Shown: one piece after another, positions 14,144 to 24,163 of the stretch
Numbering within the stretch: position 1 is the stretch's first letter
How the letters are laid out: each line of letters begins with the position of its first letter
Source: JBMOMT01 sp049324835
GTDB taxonomy: Bacteria; Chloroflexota; Anaerolineae; CAYNKW01
NCBI GenBank assembly: GCA_049324835.1
Contig: JBMOMT010000008.1
Location: forward strand, 1-28,796
Direction of reading: 5' to 3'
DNA length: 28,796 nt
Notes under the pieces: generated by a model
Database searches by the model: none
What the model saw: the letters and a program-made list of their open reading frames with translations, nothing else
What the model was told of the DNA's origin: nothing
Position numbers and translations under genes: made by a program

Positions 14144-16627
14144 ATGATGCGATTCGATCGGTTTACAGAACGGGCGCAGGACGCGGCCATGCGGGCCTAC
14201 GAGATTCTGCAGCGTTATGGACACAATCAGGTGGATACGGAGCATTTTTTGCTGGCCCTGGTGGAGCAACCGGATGGTGTGGTGTCTCAGATTGTCGAGA
14301 GGTTGGGGGCCGGCGGGGAGGGCATCAAGAATCGGCTGGAAGAAGAATTAAAAAAGAGCGGCCCGCGAGCCACCATCTATGGCGGCGGCGCCGGCCAGGT
14401 GTTCATCACGCCGCGCGTCAAACGGGTGATGGATCTGGCCAATCAGGAGGCTGCCCGTCTCAAAGACGATTACGTGAGCACGGAGCATCTCTTTTTGGCC
14501 ATCGCCAACGAGCGTAACACCCCGGCGGCCCAGATTCTGGCCGAAAACGGCATCACCAAGACGCGCGTCCTGGAGGCCATCAAAGACATCCGGGGCGGTC
14601 AGCGGGTGACGGATCCGATGGCTGAAAGTCGCTATCGTACGCTGGAAAGATACTCTCGCGACCTGACCAAGATGGCCTACGAAGGTAAGCTAGACCCGGT
14701 CATCGGTCGTGATGGTGAGATTCTGCGGGTCATTCAGGTGCTTTGCCGTCGCACCAAGAACAACCCGGTGCTCATCGGAGAGGCGGGTGTGGGTAAGACG
14801 GCCATCGTCGAGGGGTTGGCGCAAAAGATCGCCCAGGACGACGTTCCTGAAATCCTCATGGGCAAGCGGGTGGTGTCGCTGGATTTGGGGGCGATGGTGG
14901 CCGGGGCGCGGTTGCGCGGCGAGTTCGAAGAACGGCTCAAGGCGGCCATCGAAGAGATTCAGCGGGCGCAGGGTGAGGTGATCCTGTTCATCGACGAGAT
15001 CCATAACGTAGTCGGTGCCGGGTCGGCCTCCGGGGCGTTGGATGCCTCCAACATGCTCAAGCCGGCCCTGGCGCGGGGCGAGCTGCAGTGCGTCGGCGCG
15101 ACGACGCTGGACGAGTATCGCCGCTACATCGAGCGAGACTCGGCGTTGGAGCGGCGTTTTGCGCCCATCTTTGTCGAAGAGCCCTCGGTGGAGCAGACCA
15201 TCGAGATGTTGCGTGGTCTGCGCGATCGTTACGAGGCGCATCACAAGGTGCGGTTCGACGATCGGGCGTTGGTGGCGGCGGCGCGTCTTTCGCATCGTTA
15301 CGTGACGGATCGTTTCCTGCCCGACAAGGCCATCGATCTGCTGGACGAGGCGGCAGCCAAACTGCGGGTGGCTATCCACTCGATGCCGCCAGACCTGAGA
15401 GAGATGAGAGGCCGTCTGCAGCGGCTGATCACCGAGGAGGAGGTGGCCGGGGCGGCCCGCGAGTACGAGCGCGCCGCCGAGTACAAGATCGAGCGGCTCA
15501 AGCTGGAAAAAGAGTTCGAAGAGTTGCGCGGCGCCTGGCAGCAGGATAAAGGCCTGGACGAGGTGGTGGAAGAAAAAGACATCGCCCTGGTGGTGGGTAG
15601 CTGGACCGGCATACCGGTTTCGCAGATGCTGGAGACCGAGGCGCAAAAGCTGTTGAACATGGAAGAGCGGCTGCACGAGCGTATCGTGGGCCAGGACGAG
15701 GCCATCCGCGCCCTGAGTGATGCCATCCGGCGCGCCCGCAGCGGCCTCAAAGACCCCAAACGACCCATCGGCAGTTTTATCTTTCTCGGTTCTTCCGGTG
15801 TGGGCAAGACGGAGCTGGCCAAGGCGTTGGCCGAGTTTATGTTCGGCGACGAGGAAGCGCTCATACAACTCGATATGGGTGAATATCAGGAGCGGCACAC
15901 TGTGTCGCGCATGATCGGCGCGCCGCCGGGTTACGTGGGTTACGACGAGGGTGGTCAATTGACCGAGGCCGTCCGCCGCAGGCCGTATCGGGTCATTCTC
16001 TTTGACGAGATCGAAAAGGCTCACCCCGATGTGTGGAACTCGCTGTTGCAGATTCTGGAAGACGGGCGGTTGACCGACGGGCAGGGTCATACGGTAGATT
16101 TTCGTAATACGATCATCATCATGACCTCCAACCTGGGCACCAAATTCGCCGCCGAGGGCGGCGCGCTGGGTTTTGTGACGCCTGCCGAACGAGATACGGC
16201 CAGGGAGATGCGCAGCGACATCGAGCGGGCGCTCAAGAATCAGTTCCGGCCCGAATTCATCAACCGCATCGACGAGATCATCATCTTTCACAACCTCACT
16301 CAGCAGCACGTGCTGCAGATCGTGGATCTGCAAATGCAAGAGGTGGCCGGTCGGCTGGCCGAGCAGGGGCTCGCCATCGTGCTCACCGACGCTGCCCGCC
16401 GTTGGTTGGCCGAAAAGGGCTACGAACCGCAGTTTGGAGCGCGACCGCTGCGCCGTATCCTTCAGCGCTACGTGGAGAACCCGCTCAGCATCCGTCTGCT
16501 GGAGGGCGCGTTCAACAACGGTGATACGGTGATGGTCGACGCTCAAAACGACGAGATCGTGTTCCTCCACCAGGAAGAGATGCCCAAACCGGCAGAGGCC
16601 ACCCATCAGGTGTCTGCCGAGGCATAA
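14144..16627 (+). CDS. clpC: ClpC, ATP-dependent Clp protease ATPase subunit
   Basis: An 827-residue Hsp100 unfoldase with two AAA modules. The duplicated Clp N-domain spans residues 1-145. AAA-1 has Walker A GEAGVGKT at 212-219 and Walker B VILFIDEIH. A short middle domain with a UVR-like stretch (about 415-470) distinguishes ClpC from ClpB. AAA-2 has GSSGVGKT at 549-556, and the C-terminal D2-small domain has FGARPLRRILQRYVENPLS. A LGF motif near residue 676 fits the ClpP-binding loop. It feeds unfolded proteins to ClpP, which is not in this window. Start is ATG 14144 or the adjacent ATG 14147, after AGAGGTAG. A terminator follows. Confidence 0.94.
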   Translation: MMRFDRFTERAQDAAMRAYEILQRYGHNQVDTEHFLLALVEQPDGVVSQIVERLGAGGEGIKNRLEEELKKSGPRATIYGGGAGQVFITPRVKRVMDLANQEAARLKDDYVSTEHLFLAIANERNTPAAQILAENGITKTRVLEAIKDIRGGQRVTDPMAESRYRTLERYSRDLTKMAYEGKLDPVIGRDGEILRVIQVLCRRTKNNPVLIGEAGVGKTAIVEGLAQKIAQDDVPEILMGKRVVSLDLGAMVAGARLRGEFEERLKAAIEEIQRAQGEVILFIDEIHNVVGAGSASGALDASNMLKPALARGELQCVGATTLDEYRRYIERDSALERRFAPIFVEEPSVEQTIEMLRGLRDRYEAHHKVRFDDRALVAAARLSHRYVTDRFLPDKAIDLLDEAAAKLRVAIHSMPPDLREMRGRLQRLITEEEVAGAAREYERAAEYKIERLKLEKEFEELRGAWQQDKGLDEVVEEKDIALVVGSWTGIPVSQMLETEAQKLLNMEERLHERIVGQDEAIRALSDAIRRARSGLKDPKRPIGSFIFLGSSGVGKTELAKALAEFMFGDEEALIQLDMGEYQERHTVSRMIGAPPGYVGYDEGGQLTEAVRRRPYRVILFDEIEKAHPDVWNSLLQILEDGRLTDGQGHTVDFRNTIIIMTSNLGTKFAAEGGALGFVTPAERDTAREMRSDIERALKNQFRPEFINRIDEIIIFHNLTQQHVLQIVDLQMQEVAGRLAEQGLAIVLTDAARRWLAEKGYEPQFGARPLRRILQRYVENPLSIRLLEGAFNNGDTVMVDAQNDEIVFLHQEEMPKPAEATHQVSAEA

Positions 16628-16645
16628 ACGAGCATCAACACGCCC

Positions 16646-16673
16646 AAGCCCCGCCACGTTGGCGGGGCTTTTT
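16646..16673 (+). terminator. Intrinsic terminator of clpC
   Basis: An 11-bp stem (16646-16656 with 16660-16670, AGCCCCGCC core) and a 3-base loop are followed by TTTTT. Confidence 0.9.
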
Positions 16674-16683
16674 GTATTTCGGG

Positions 16684-17082
16684 TCAGTATTGGGGTATCA
16701 GCAGTTCCTGACCGACCTCGATGAGGTTGGGGTCGACGATGCCGTTGAGATCGGCGATGGCCTGGACGCTGACGCCATATTTTTCGGCGATGGAGGCCAG
16801 CGTCTCGCCGGTCTGGACGGTGTGGCGGCGGGTGATGCTCGTCGGCGTGACGATTGGCGCGGGGGGAGTGAACGTGGGGGCCAACGTCGTGGTGGGTGGA
16901 CGTGAAGGCATGAGAATGACGGTTGGCTGGGGCGTGGCAGTGGGCGTAAAAGTGGGCAGCGGCGTGCGAGTGGGCGTGGGCAGCGGCGGCGGCGTTTCTG
17001 CCAGCGACACGACCAGCGCCACAAACACAGAAAACGTGATAAAAGCAAACGCGCCTACGAGCATCCACTGCCAGCGAGTCAC
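16684..17082 (-). CDS. Membrane-anchored LysM domain protein
   Basis: A 132-residue protein. An N-terminal membrane segment (residues 7-28, WMLVGAFAFITFSVFVALVV) is followed by a Pro/Thr-rich linker of about 50 residues with repeated TPTRTP-like units. A C-terminal LysM domain of about 45 residues follows (HTVQTGETLASIAEKYGVSV, then LIEVGQELLIPQY). LysM binds N-acetylglucosamine polymers, so the protein is probably anchored in the membrane with the domain outside, touching peptidoglycan. Start is GTG at 17082 with AAGGA. A promoter (TTGCGC, 17 bases, TATAAT) lies just upstream. It converges on clpC. Confidence 0.85.
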   Translation of the reverse strand: MTRWQWMLVGAFAFITFSVFVALVVSLAETPPPLPTPTRTPLPTFTPTATPQPTVILMPSRPPTTTLAPTFTPPAPIVTPTSITRRHTVQTGETLASIAEKYGVSVQAIADLNGIVDPNLIEVGQELLIPQY

Positions 17083-17117
17083 GGTATCCTTCCCTGTCCC
17101 AAGAACGATTCAGGCCG

Positions 17118-17146
17118 ATTATATCATGGCCTCCCTGCGAGCGCAA
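17118..17146 (-). promoter_or_regulatory. Promoter of the LysM gene
   Basis: On the minus strand TTGCGC (17146-17141), a 17-base spacer and TATAAT (17123-17118) lie about 36 bases before the GTG start. Confidence 0.6.
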
Positions 17147-17164
17147 CGTCCGGCATTGAGGTTA

Positions 17165-17226
17165 GTAACTGCGCACCCTCCCGCAGGCTCTTCAAGAGCC
17201 TGCGGGAGGGTAGGCTGAGCAGCTAC
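17165..17226. repeat. Palindromic repeat, compact form of MITE-like element 1
   Basis: A 62-base near-perfect palindrome. The arms start GTAACTGCGCACCCT and contain CCCTCCCGCAGGCTCTT, closing almost without a loop; the right arm has a few extra bases. The arms match the ends of the element at 13581-13729. No target duplication is evident. It lies just after the stop of the large gene at 17242 and may act as its 3' hairpin. Confidence 0.7.
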
Positions 17227-17241
17227 GAGGGCCAGAAGAAT

Positions 17242-18975
17242 TCACGATTGTTTCAGGGCATTCAGCTCACTGCCCAAGATCCGCCGCAGGATGGCAATCG
17301 ACGCCGCATAGGTCGAATCGACGCCAAAATAAGACAGGCTTTTGGACAGCAGCACCTGGCGGCGACTGTAGGGTGTATCAGAGGCATAGTGCAGCAGGCC
17401 GATATCGTAAGGCGCGTTGATGAACAGGTTGACGATCTGGTTGACGGGGTAGCGCCGGGGGTAGATGTCTTCATAGATGGCGCTGAGATAAGGGCCGGCT
17501 TCCATTTCGATATCGGTGTAGCCTTCTTTGTAAAAAAGGGCCATGAACTCCCGGTTCTGCAAAAACGTGCCCCGCACGGTGACGGCCTTTTGATTGTCGA
17601 AAACCGAGCCCCACAGCAGGTAAGTCGCCACGTCTTGCGCGGCGAAACAATTCTTGAAGAGAAAGCTGTTCTGCGAGTGCTCGTCGTAGACCACGTTGGG
17701 GATCATGATGTCGCCTACGCGGCCATTCAGCGTGGCGGCCTTGCCCATGATATAGACACCCCGAATGTCAGATACGTTGGCCATCACCTGGTAGAGAATC
17801 TGATAAGCTGCCATGCCCAGGGGATAATCCACGTTGACGATCAGCGCCGGGCTACTGCTTAGCCGCTCCAGACCGGGCAACTGTATCCTCGGATCGAACC
17901 ATTCGGGCTTGAGGCGGCTCAGCTCGATGATCTGCGCCCCCACGTCAAAGTAAAGGGGGTTGTTCACCTGCAGCAGGCCACTGGCCTGCAGGTGCAATCG
18001 AATGGCCTGGCGGTGCGCCTGTCCTTGCGGGCTGCGCAGAAACCTGCCCAGCAGGTAATAGAGCAGGTTGGCCAGTTCCGGCTGACCGGCCTGTTCTTTC
18101 AGTTGTTGATACTCGGGCCAGAGATTTTCCAGATTGGTTTCTTGCAGAAAGGCCAGCAGCGCGTCCTGGTGGCGGGCGGCAAAGCCAGAGACCAGATTGG
18201 CCAGGCTGTGGGAATTGCTGGAGACAAAGTAGACCGGTCGATCGCGCAGGGCCAGGAATTCGGCGGTGCGCTCGACGCCCCGCCACCAGCCCTGGGCCGC
18301 CCGGCGATAGTCGGTGAGTGAACCGGCCAGCAGGCGAAAGGCCATACGTTTCTGTTTTCGAGCCGCCAGCAGCAGGTTGGGCCAGAAATCCTCTGCCCAG
18401 GCGAGCCGCAGCTTGTCGAAATCTTGTTCGTCCAGTTCGAGTGTTTCGCGGATCTGGGTTTCGTGCTCTGTTGCAAGTGGCTGACCACTCTCGACGCCGG
18501 CGATCAGCAACGGCAGCGCCGATGACTCGGCCAACCGCAGGTGCAGCTTGTTCCACTCGATCTGATAGGTGACCAGCATCGGGATCATGTCGTCGATATC
18601 GGAGACGCTGGCGATAAAGGCTGCCAGCGTCTCCTGGCCGTCGAAAAACATCTTGCGGCGGCGGCCCGGCGCCATCACCGGCTGCCAGTTCTCCGTTTCC
18701 GAGTAACCGCCGCGGTCGAACACTTCGTCCGATTGGCCCAGCAGCACCAGGCGTGTCTGGGGAATACAAGGCGGCAGACGCAGGATGGCGTACACAAACG
18801 CCGAGATGTCCAGCCACGCCTCGCCGGCTCCCAGATGCAGGCTGGAGCCGATGACAGCATGAGTTTCCTCCAGGGAGCGTACCTGAATCTCGCCGGTGCT
18901 ACGCAGCAGTGAATAATAGGTGCGGATGTAAAGCTCGATCTCTTCGTTACCTGTAAAAGGGATGGCGCGGTCCAT
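17242..18975 (-). CDS. Uncharacterised protein, DUF6909-like, with nucleoside-phosphorylase-like C-terminal domain
   Basis: A 577-residue soluble protein. The first 340 residues are mostly helical and not recognised in detail. The C-terminal 190 residues resemble the nucleoside phosphorylase/AMP nucleosidase fold. GVYIMGKAATLNGRVGDIMI followed by PNVVYDEHS matches the glycine loop and base-site strand, TDIEMEAGP the ribose-binding glutamates, and HYASDTPYS the SDxP motif. That suggests binding or cleavage of a nucleoside or nucleotide, but phosphate-binding residues cannot be assigned by eye. I associate the whole protein with DUF6909 from memory only. The ATG at 18975 follows AGAGGCCAGGAC. 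It is monocistronic, with a promoter at 19047-19075. Confidence 0.65.
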   Translation of the reverse strand: MDRAIPFTGNEEIELYIRTYYSLLRSTGEIQVRSLEETHAVIGSSLHLGAGEAWLDISAFVYAILRLPPCIPQTRLVLLGQSDEVFDRGGYSETENWQPVMAPGRRRKMFFDGQETLAAFIASVSDIDDMIPMLVTYQIEWNKLHLRLAESSALPLLIAGVESGQPLATEHETQIRETLELDEQDFDKLRLAWAEDFWPNLLLAARKQKRMAFRLLAGSLTDYRRAAQGWWRGVERTAEFLALRDRPVYFVSSNSHSLANLVSGFAARHQDALLAFLQETNLENLWPEYQQLKEQAGQPELANLLYYLLGRFLRSPQGQAHRQAIRLHLQASGLLQVNNPLYFDVGAQIIELSRLKPEWFDPRIQLPGLERLSSSPALIVNVDYPLGMAAYQILYQVMANVSDIRGVYIMGKAATLNGRVGDIMIPNVVYDEHSQNSFLFKNCFAAQDVATYLLWGSVFDNQKAVTVRGTFLQNREFMALFYKEGYTDIEMEAGPYLSAIYEDIYPRRYPVNQIVNLFINAPYDIGLLHYASDTPYSRRQVLLSKSLSYFGVDSTYAASIAILRRILGSELNALKQS

Positions 18976-19046
18976 GTCCTGGCCTCTGGATCAGATCGGC
19001 GATTCGACAGGCAGCCTTGATCCTGGGCCTGTCGATGGGTTACTGG

Positions 19047-19075
19047 ATTATACCTTTCAGACGGGAAAAAGCCAA
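19047..19075 (-). promoter_or_regulatory. Promoter of the DUF6909-like gene
   Basis: On the minus strand TTGGCT (19075-19070), a 17-base spacer and TATAAT (19052-19047) stand about 70 bases before the ATG. Confidence 0.6.
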
Positions 19076-19121
19076 GTCGTAGGGTTGGAGAGAGAGCATT
19101 TCACCTTGGGGGCGGGCTTTC

Positions 19122-19216
19122 ATCCTCCCGCAGGTTTTCGGCGCGCAAAAGCTGCCTGTCTCTGTTTGGCGATTCTGCTGGGGGGCAGCTCACCCTGACT
19201 GAACCTGCGGGAGGAT
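19122..19216. repeat. Palindromic repeat with CCTCCCGCAGG arms
   Basis: ATCCTCCCGCAGGTT (19122-19136) is the exact reverse complement of 19202-19216, enclosing 65 bases. The core matches the repeats at 9189, 13581 and 17165, though the outer arms differ. It lies directly after the transposase remnant at 19274-19753. Apart from this repeat and the promoter at 19047-19075, I see nothing in the 298-base gap between the two genes. Confidence 0.6.
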
Positions 19217-19273
19217 CGGCCCGATGCCTGTTCACCTGGCCAACTGGGACAGGGGATCTGGCGCTGCATGGAT

Positions 19274-19753
19274 CTAACGAGCGCCACGGTTGTTGCGCGA
19301 CCAGCCCTCGCCCTTTTTAAAGTGGATGCCCTTTGTGCGCAGGATGCGCCAAACCGTATCGTGGCTGATGCTATCGACCACATTGGTATCGGTGAGATAA
19401 CGCACCAGCCGGTGCAGAGACCAGCGGCGGTATGGCTGGCCCAATGCCCGCGGCTCGGTGAGGGCGATTTCGACGATCCTTTGGCTCTGTTCGTCGCCGT
19501 AAGAGCGTTTTCTGCCGGGCGAAGGGGCATCTGTGAGGCTGGTGAGGCCCTCCTGGTTGAAACGATGAATCCACTTGCGTACACTCGCCGGGTGCCGCCC
19601 GATCAACGAGGCAATCTCGGAGCTGTTGTAGCCCTGGCTGGACAGGAGCACGATGTGCGCCCGCGTGTTTTGTGAATCTGAACTGGCCTGTGCGATCATG
19701 CCATTGAGATGGGATCGCTCTTGTTCAGAGACAGGTCGAACGTAGAGTGTCAT
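19274..19753 (-). pseudogene. IS630-type transposase N-terminal remnant (helix-turn-helix part only)
   Basis: A 159-residue frame matches the DNA-binding half of IS630/Tc1-like transposases. The first helix-turn-helix is NSSEIASLIGRHPASVRKWI with RFNQEGLTSLTDAPSPGRKR after it. The second part is WSLHRLVRYLTDTNVVDSI with SHDTVWRILRTKGIHFKKGE. The catalytic DDE domain that should follow is absent: the frame stops shortly after and a palindromic repeat begins about 60 bases on. It still has ATG, AGGAG and a TATACT box upstream, so a DNA-binding protein could be made. Either a deleted insertion sequence or the first ORF of a two-frame element that lost its second half. Confidence 0.75.
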
Positions 19754-19961
19754 TGCGCTACTCCTAACACCGCCGGTTTACAAGAAAACAGTGCGGATTT
19801 CTGAAACTTGATCAAGTATACCATCTTTCTCTGAAATGATGGGTAAATGCGTCGTGAATTTACTGTGAGTTTTGCGTAAATACGAGGCGGTCAGGCAAAG
19901 AAAAACCGCGAGACGGGTACACCGCTCGCGGTGGCAGCCAAACGGATCGGCTGGGCCGGGG
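19754..19961. other. Intergenic stretch with palindrome CTTGATCAAG
   Basis: This 208-base gap separates the transposase remnant from the DUF58 gene, both on the minus strand. CTTGATCAAG (19807-19816) overlaps a minus-strand TATACT (19820-19815) and could be an operator for the remnant. No terminator with a clear T-tract was seen for the DUF58 operon. Confidence 0.4.
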
Positions 19962-21329
19962 TTAGACGGGGATGCTCAGCGAGGTCTCCAGGGGTTCGTC
20001 GCAACGGACGACGTAGGTAGGCGTGTTGCTGGCGTGAAGGAGCGTCAGCGGTTTTTCCTGGCCTAACGCCCGCCCAAAAGAGGTGGGATCGACCAGCACG
20101 GCGATGGTGCGTAGCCCCCGGCGGGCCAGCTCGCGGCTGATGAGCACCCATCGCTCGTCGGCTGTGGGGGTGATCACAACCAGGGTCACACCCCGGCCCA
20201 GACGGTCGGTTTCTGTGGCCAGCACCTGCGCCAGCGGCACCCGGCCTTCGGCGCGTATCAGGGCCAACGTTTCCAGGATTTTGGCCAGTTGTCGTTCGCC
20301 CCGATCGGCCGGCAGCACCTCGCGCCGCTGGCCGTGGGCCACCAATCCCACGGCGCGGTTCTGCCGGATAAAGTGCTGCGCCAGCGATGCGGCAGCCGTC
20401 ACGGCGTACTCTTCGGTGGTGGGGGCGAGCATCAGCCTGGAGCGACGCGGTTGGAACAGGGCCGGCAGCTCGATGACCTCGCCCGGCGCGGCCTGGCCCA
20501 CCTGTACCTCATGCTGCATATCGACAAAGACCCACAGATCGGCGGTGGGGTCCAACTCGAATTCTTTGACGATGAGCTGGTCTTTGCGGGCGGTGGAAGG
20601 CCAGTGGATGCGGCTGAAACTATCGCCGGGGGCATAATCTCGCACACCGGCAACGTTGGTGGTCACGTGATGCGTTTTGCGGCGCACGGCATCGCCGCCG
20701 GTGAGGCGTCCGATGGGCGACGAAAAGGCCCTCAGGTCCACGGTGGCCGGATAGACCACGATGGGTGAAGTGCGGTCGATGTAGCGCCTGACGGCAAAGA
20801 GACCGAACGGATCGCCGGTGGATAACGAGATAGGCCCCAGTCGAAAGACACCTCGCTCGCGGCAGGTGGTGCGCACCGCCCAATCGCGCCAGCGCCCCGG
20901 GCCTACCGAGTTCAGCACCCGGCTGGCGCGGTGCGCAGGAAGATCAGAGTGATCGTGTACCTCCAGCCAGAGTTTGGGAAACCAGCTTCGATTGTGCAGT
21001 GTAAAGCGTTCTTCGGCCGATTTGCCCACCTGCGAGCGACGCGCCCGCGTCCGCCGGCCCAGCTCTACCCAACGAATGCTCACCCAGGCCCACAGAAAAG
21101 AGAGCCCCACCAGGGCAACCAGCAGATACGTGAGGTTGTAAAAGATCTCACGCATGCGCTCATTTTTGATCGTGATCAGCGCTGCCACCAGGCTGACACC
21201 CAACAACAAAAAGACGGTGCGGTTCTGGATGTGGATGCTCCATTTGCGCCGCCGGGCGAACTCGGGTGGCACGGTTTCCGCGAGCCAGGGTATCGATTCT
21301 GGTGCGTCGATTGCCTGCCGCAGGCTCAC
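19962..21329 (-). CDS. DUF58 domain protein, partner of MoxR ATPase
   Basis: A 455-residue protein starting at GTG 21329. Two membrane segments follow each other near residues 30-80 (TVFLLLGVSLVAALITI and YLLVALVGLSFLWAWVSI). The DUF58 signature GVRDYAPGDSFSRIHWPSTA, with VKEFELDP after it, starts near residue 230, and the rest resembles a von Willebrand A-like fold (LWVFVDMQ). DUF58 proteins normally sit next to MoxR ATPases and act in envelope or metalloenzyme assembly. The chosen GTG overlaps the TGA of the radical SAM gene (GTGA) and has GAAAGG upstream. A longer frame to 21455 would overlap it by 130 bases. The usual transglutaminase partner is missing. Confidence 0.85.
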   Translation of the reverse strand: MSLRQAIDAPESIPWLAETVPPEFARRRKWSIHIQNRTVFLLLGVSLVAALITIKNERMREIFYNLTYLLVALVGLSFLWAWVSIRWVELGRRTRARRSQVGKSAEERFTLHNRSWFPKLWLEVHDHSDLPAHRASRVLNSVGPGRWRDWAVRTTCRERGVFRLGPISLSTGDPFGLFAVRRYIDRTSPIVVYPATVDLRAFSSPIGRLTGGDAVRRKTHHVTTNVAGVRDYAPGDSFSRIHWPSTARKDQLIVKEFELDPTADLWVFVDMQHEVQVGQAAPGEVIELPALFQPRRSRLMLAPTTEEYAVTAAASLAQHFIRQNRAVGLVAHGQRREVLPADRGERQLAKILETLALIRAEGRVPLAQVLATETDRLGRGVTLVVITPTADERWVLISRELARRGLRTIAVLVDPTSFGRALGQEKPLTLLHASNTPTYVVRCDEPLETSLSIPV

Positions 21330-23098
21330 ATTGCGCCAGCCTTTCGTCGACGGCCCCACCAATTGCAGGCCACGTCGCTCAAAAACATCCACGCCGCGCG
21401 AGGGATGTTGAGTTTGAGCAACCCCATCGGCACTTCCAGCTCGCGTTTGTCGCACACGGTGGACATGTTGGCGCTGTCTACCTGGGGTTTGAGGGCCTGC
21501 AGCAGTTTGAGCCTTCGGTTTGTATCCTGGATGGTCATGATCTCGTCCACCTTTTGGCTGAGGTGGACGGCTTTTTGGATGCGCGCTTCGGTGGCATTGG
21601 CTTGAGCCGGAGAGATCAGGCCGTAGCGCGCCTTCATGCGGTTAAAGCGCAGCGCCGCCTGATAGGTGGCGGCCACGATCTCGTCGCGACTCATCCACCG
21701 GGTTTCATAGTTGAGCACATATTTCCAACTGGGCTGCACCAATGCCCGGCGATGATCCTCCAACGTGCGATGGATCAGCCGGTAGCCATAGTTTTCCGGG
21801 TTCACAAAAACCTTGCTGCCGGGGTCTAGAAACGGCGCAAAAGGTGAGATGAAGGGAATGACGCGTGGGTTTTGGGTGCCGCTGTTGAATTTATCCATGA
21901 TGTATTCGCAGTAATCCACCGTGCCCATCACCGAGTCGTAGGTCTGCTCCGGCAGGCCGATCATAAAGAACAGATCGAAGCGCTGGCAGCCCACCGCCAG
22001 GGCGTCCTCGATGGTGCGCTCCAGGCTGGCGTTGGAATAGCGCCGCCCGAACGCCGCCCGCACCTTTTCGTCGTGCGATTCAGGCGAGATCTCGAGCGTG
22101 AACCTGGGCGCGGCCTGGGCCATCTTGTGCAGGAACTCGTGCGGGGCTGGGTTGAATATCTCGAACATGAGCTGATCGTTGACACCCTGAACCAGCTCGA
22201 GAAAACGATAGGCATAATCCATGCCGGCCTGACGGATATCACCCAACACAAACACCGGCCCGCGATTCCAGCGGGCGATGCTGCGAATATCGTGGGCCAA
22301 CGATTCCGGCGAACGAAAGGCCACCTCCTGGCGGCCATAGACGTTCTGCATGGTGGTGGCCGAACCGCCGCAGGTGTGGCAATCGTGAATGCAGCCGCGG
22401 CAGGTGAGGGCAGCGGTGACGGGGTAACGCAGCCAGTCTTCGAACGGGATAAAGCTGGCCATATCGCGGTAGCGGGCCACGGCCTTGACCACGTAACTGT
22501 AATCGAGCAGCACGTGATCCAGGTTCGGCGGGCTGTAGGTGATGGGGTTGGTGTGGATGCCGCCCTGGGCGTCCTGCCAGGTGAGGTTGGGAATATCGGC
22601 CAGCGCCGGGCCATCGCCGTTGGCTGCGGCGATGTGTTGCATGAGCAGGGTCAGCGGCTCTTCGGTAGAATCGCCGCGCAGCACAAAATCCACTTCCGGC
22701 CGGGTGATCAGTTCCTCGTGGAAAAAGCTGGACGAAAAGCCACCAAAGATGACCGGCGTATCGGGGTGGTGTTTTTTGACCAGTTTGGCCACCTCGAGAG
22801 CGCCGTGGGCATGGGGCATCCAGTGCAGGTCGATGCCAAAGGCCTTGGGTTTGAGTTTTCGGATGGCCTTTTCGGCGTCGAAGCGGCGGCTCTTGAGCAT
22901 ACGAAAGGCCAGATTGACGATGCGCACCTGAAAGCCGTGCCGCTCCAGGTATTCGGCCATGGTGGTAAAACCAATGGGGTACATCTCGAACACGGGCGTC
23001 GAGGGCACCAGATCACTCACCGGGCCGTACAGGATCGACTTTTCCCGAAAGTCGTAAACGCTGGGTGCGTGCAGTAATACCAGATCGGTCTTGGGCAT
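21326..23098 (-). CDS. Cobalamin-binding-domain radical SAM enzyme
   Basis: A 590-residue enzyme. Residues 1-155 form a B12-binding-like Rossmann domain (YPIGFTTMAEYLERHGFQV, then VIFGGFSSSFFHEELI) without the DxHxxG base-on motif, as usual in this class. The radical SAM core starts near residue 235 with CIHDCHTC, a CxxxCxxC cluster motif preceded by an extra CRG. ISPESHDEKVRAAFGRRYSN and FFMIGLPEQTYDSV follow. It resembles the B12/radical SAM proteins of the Ta0216 type (TIGR04190, from memory). Substrate is unknown; relatives methylate unactivated carbons or rearrange lipids. The ATG at 23098 has AGGAG. It lies between MoxR and DUF58 with a 49-base gap and a 4-base overlap. Confidence 0.87.
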   Translation of the reverse strand: MPKTDLVLLHAPSVYDFREKSILYGPVSDLVPSTPVFEMYPIGFTTMAEYLERHGFQVRIVNLAFRMLKSRRFDAEKAIRKLKPKAFGIDLHWMPHAHGALEVAKLVKKHHPDTPVIFGGFSSSFFHEELITRPEVDFVLRGDSTEEPLTLLMQHIAAANGDGPALADIPNLTWQDAQGGIHTNPITYSPPNLDHVLLDYSYVVKAVARYRDMASFIPFEDWLRYPVTAALTCRGCIHDCHTCGGSATTMQNVYGRQEVAFRSPESLAHDIRSIARWNRGPVFVLGDIRQAGMDYAYRFLELVQGVNDQLMFEIFNPAPHEFLHKMAQAAPRFTLEISPESHDEKVRAAFGRRYSNASLERTIEDALAVGCQRFDLFFMIGLPEQTYDSVMGTVDYCEYIMDKFNSGTQNPRVIPFISPFAPFLDPGSKVFVNPENYGYRLIHRTLEDHRRALVQPSWKYVLNYETRWMSRDEIVAATYQAALRFNRMKARYGLISPAQANATEARIQKAVHLSQKVDEIMTIQDTNRRLKLLQALKPQVDSANMSTVCDKRELEVPMGLLKLNIPRAAWMFLSDVACNWWGRRRKAGAM

Positions 23099-23147
23099 GA
23101 ATGAGACTCCTATTTTTTAAACTCGCCATCGAGTGGGCAGAACAAAC

Positions 23148-24104
<957 letters not shown>

Positions 24105-24163
24105 AGTCCTCAGCTCCTTGATATCTGTGCGCCCAGGCGGCGTTTGCTCTTGTGCAGGCGGAA

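Noticed and set aside
14690..17146. 818-residue minus-strand frame opposite clpC
   Set aside because: It is antisense to a clear ClpC and reads through the clpC terminator; it has the biased composition of a high-G+C shadow frame.
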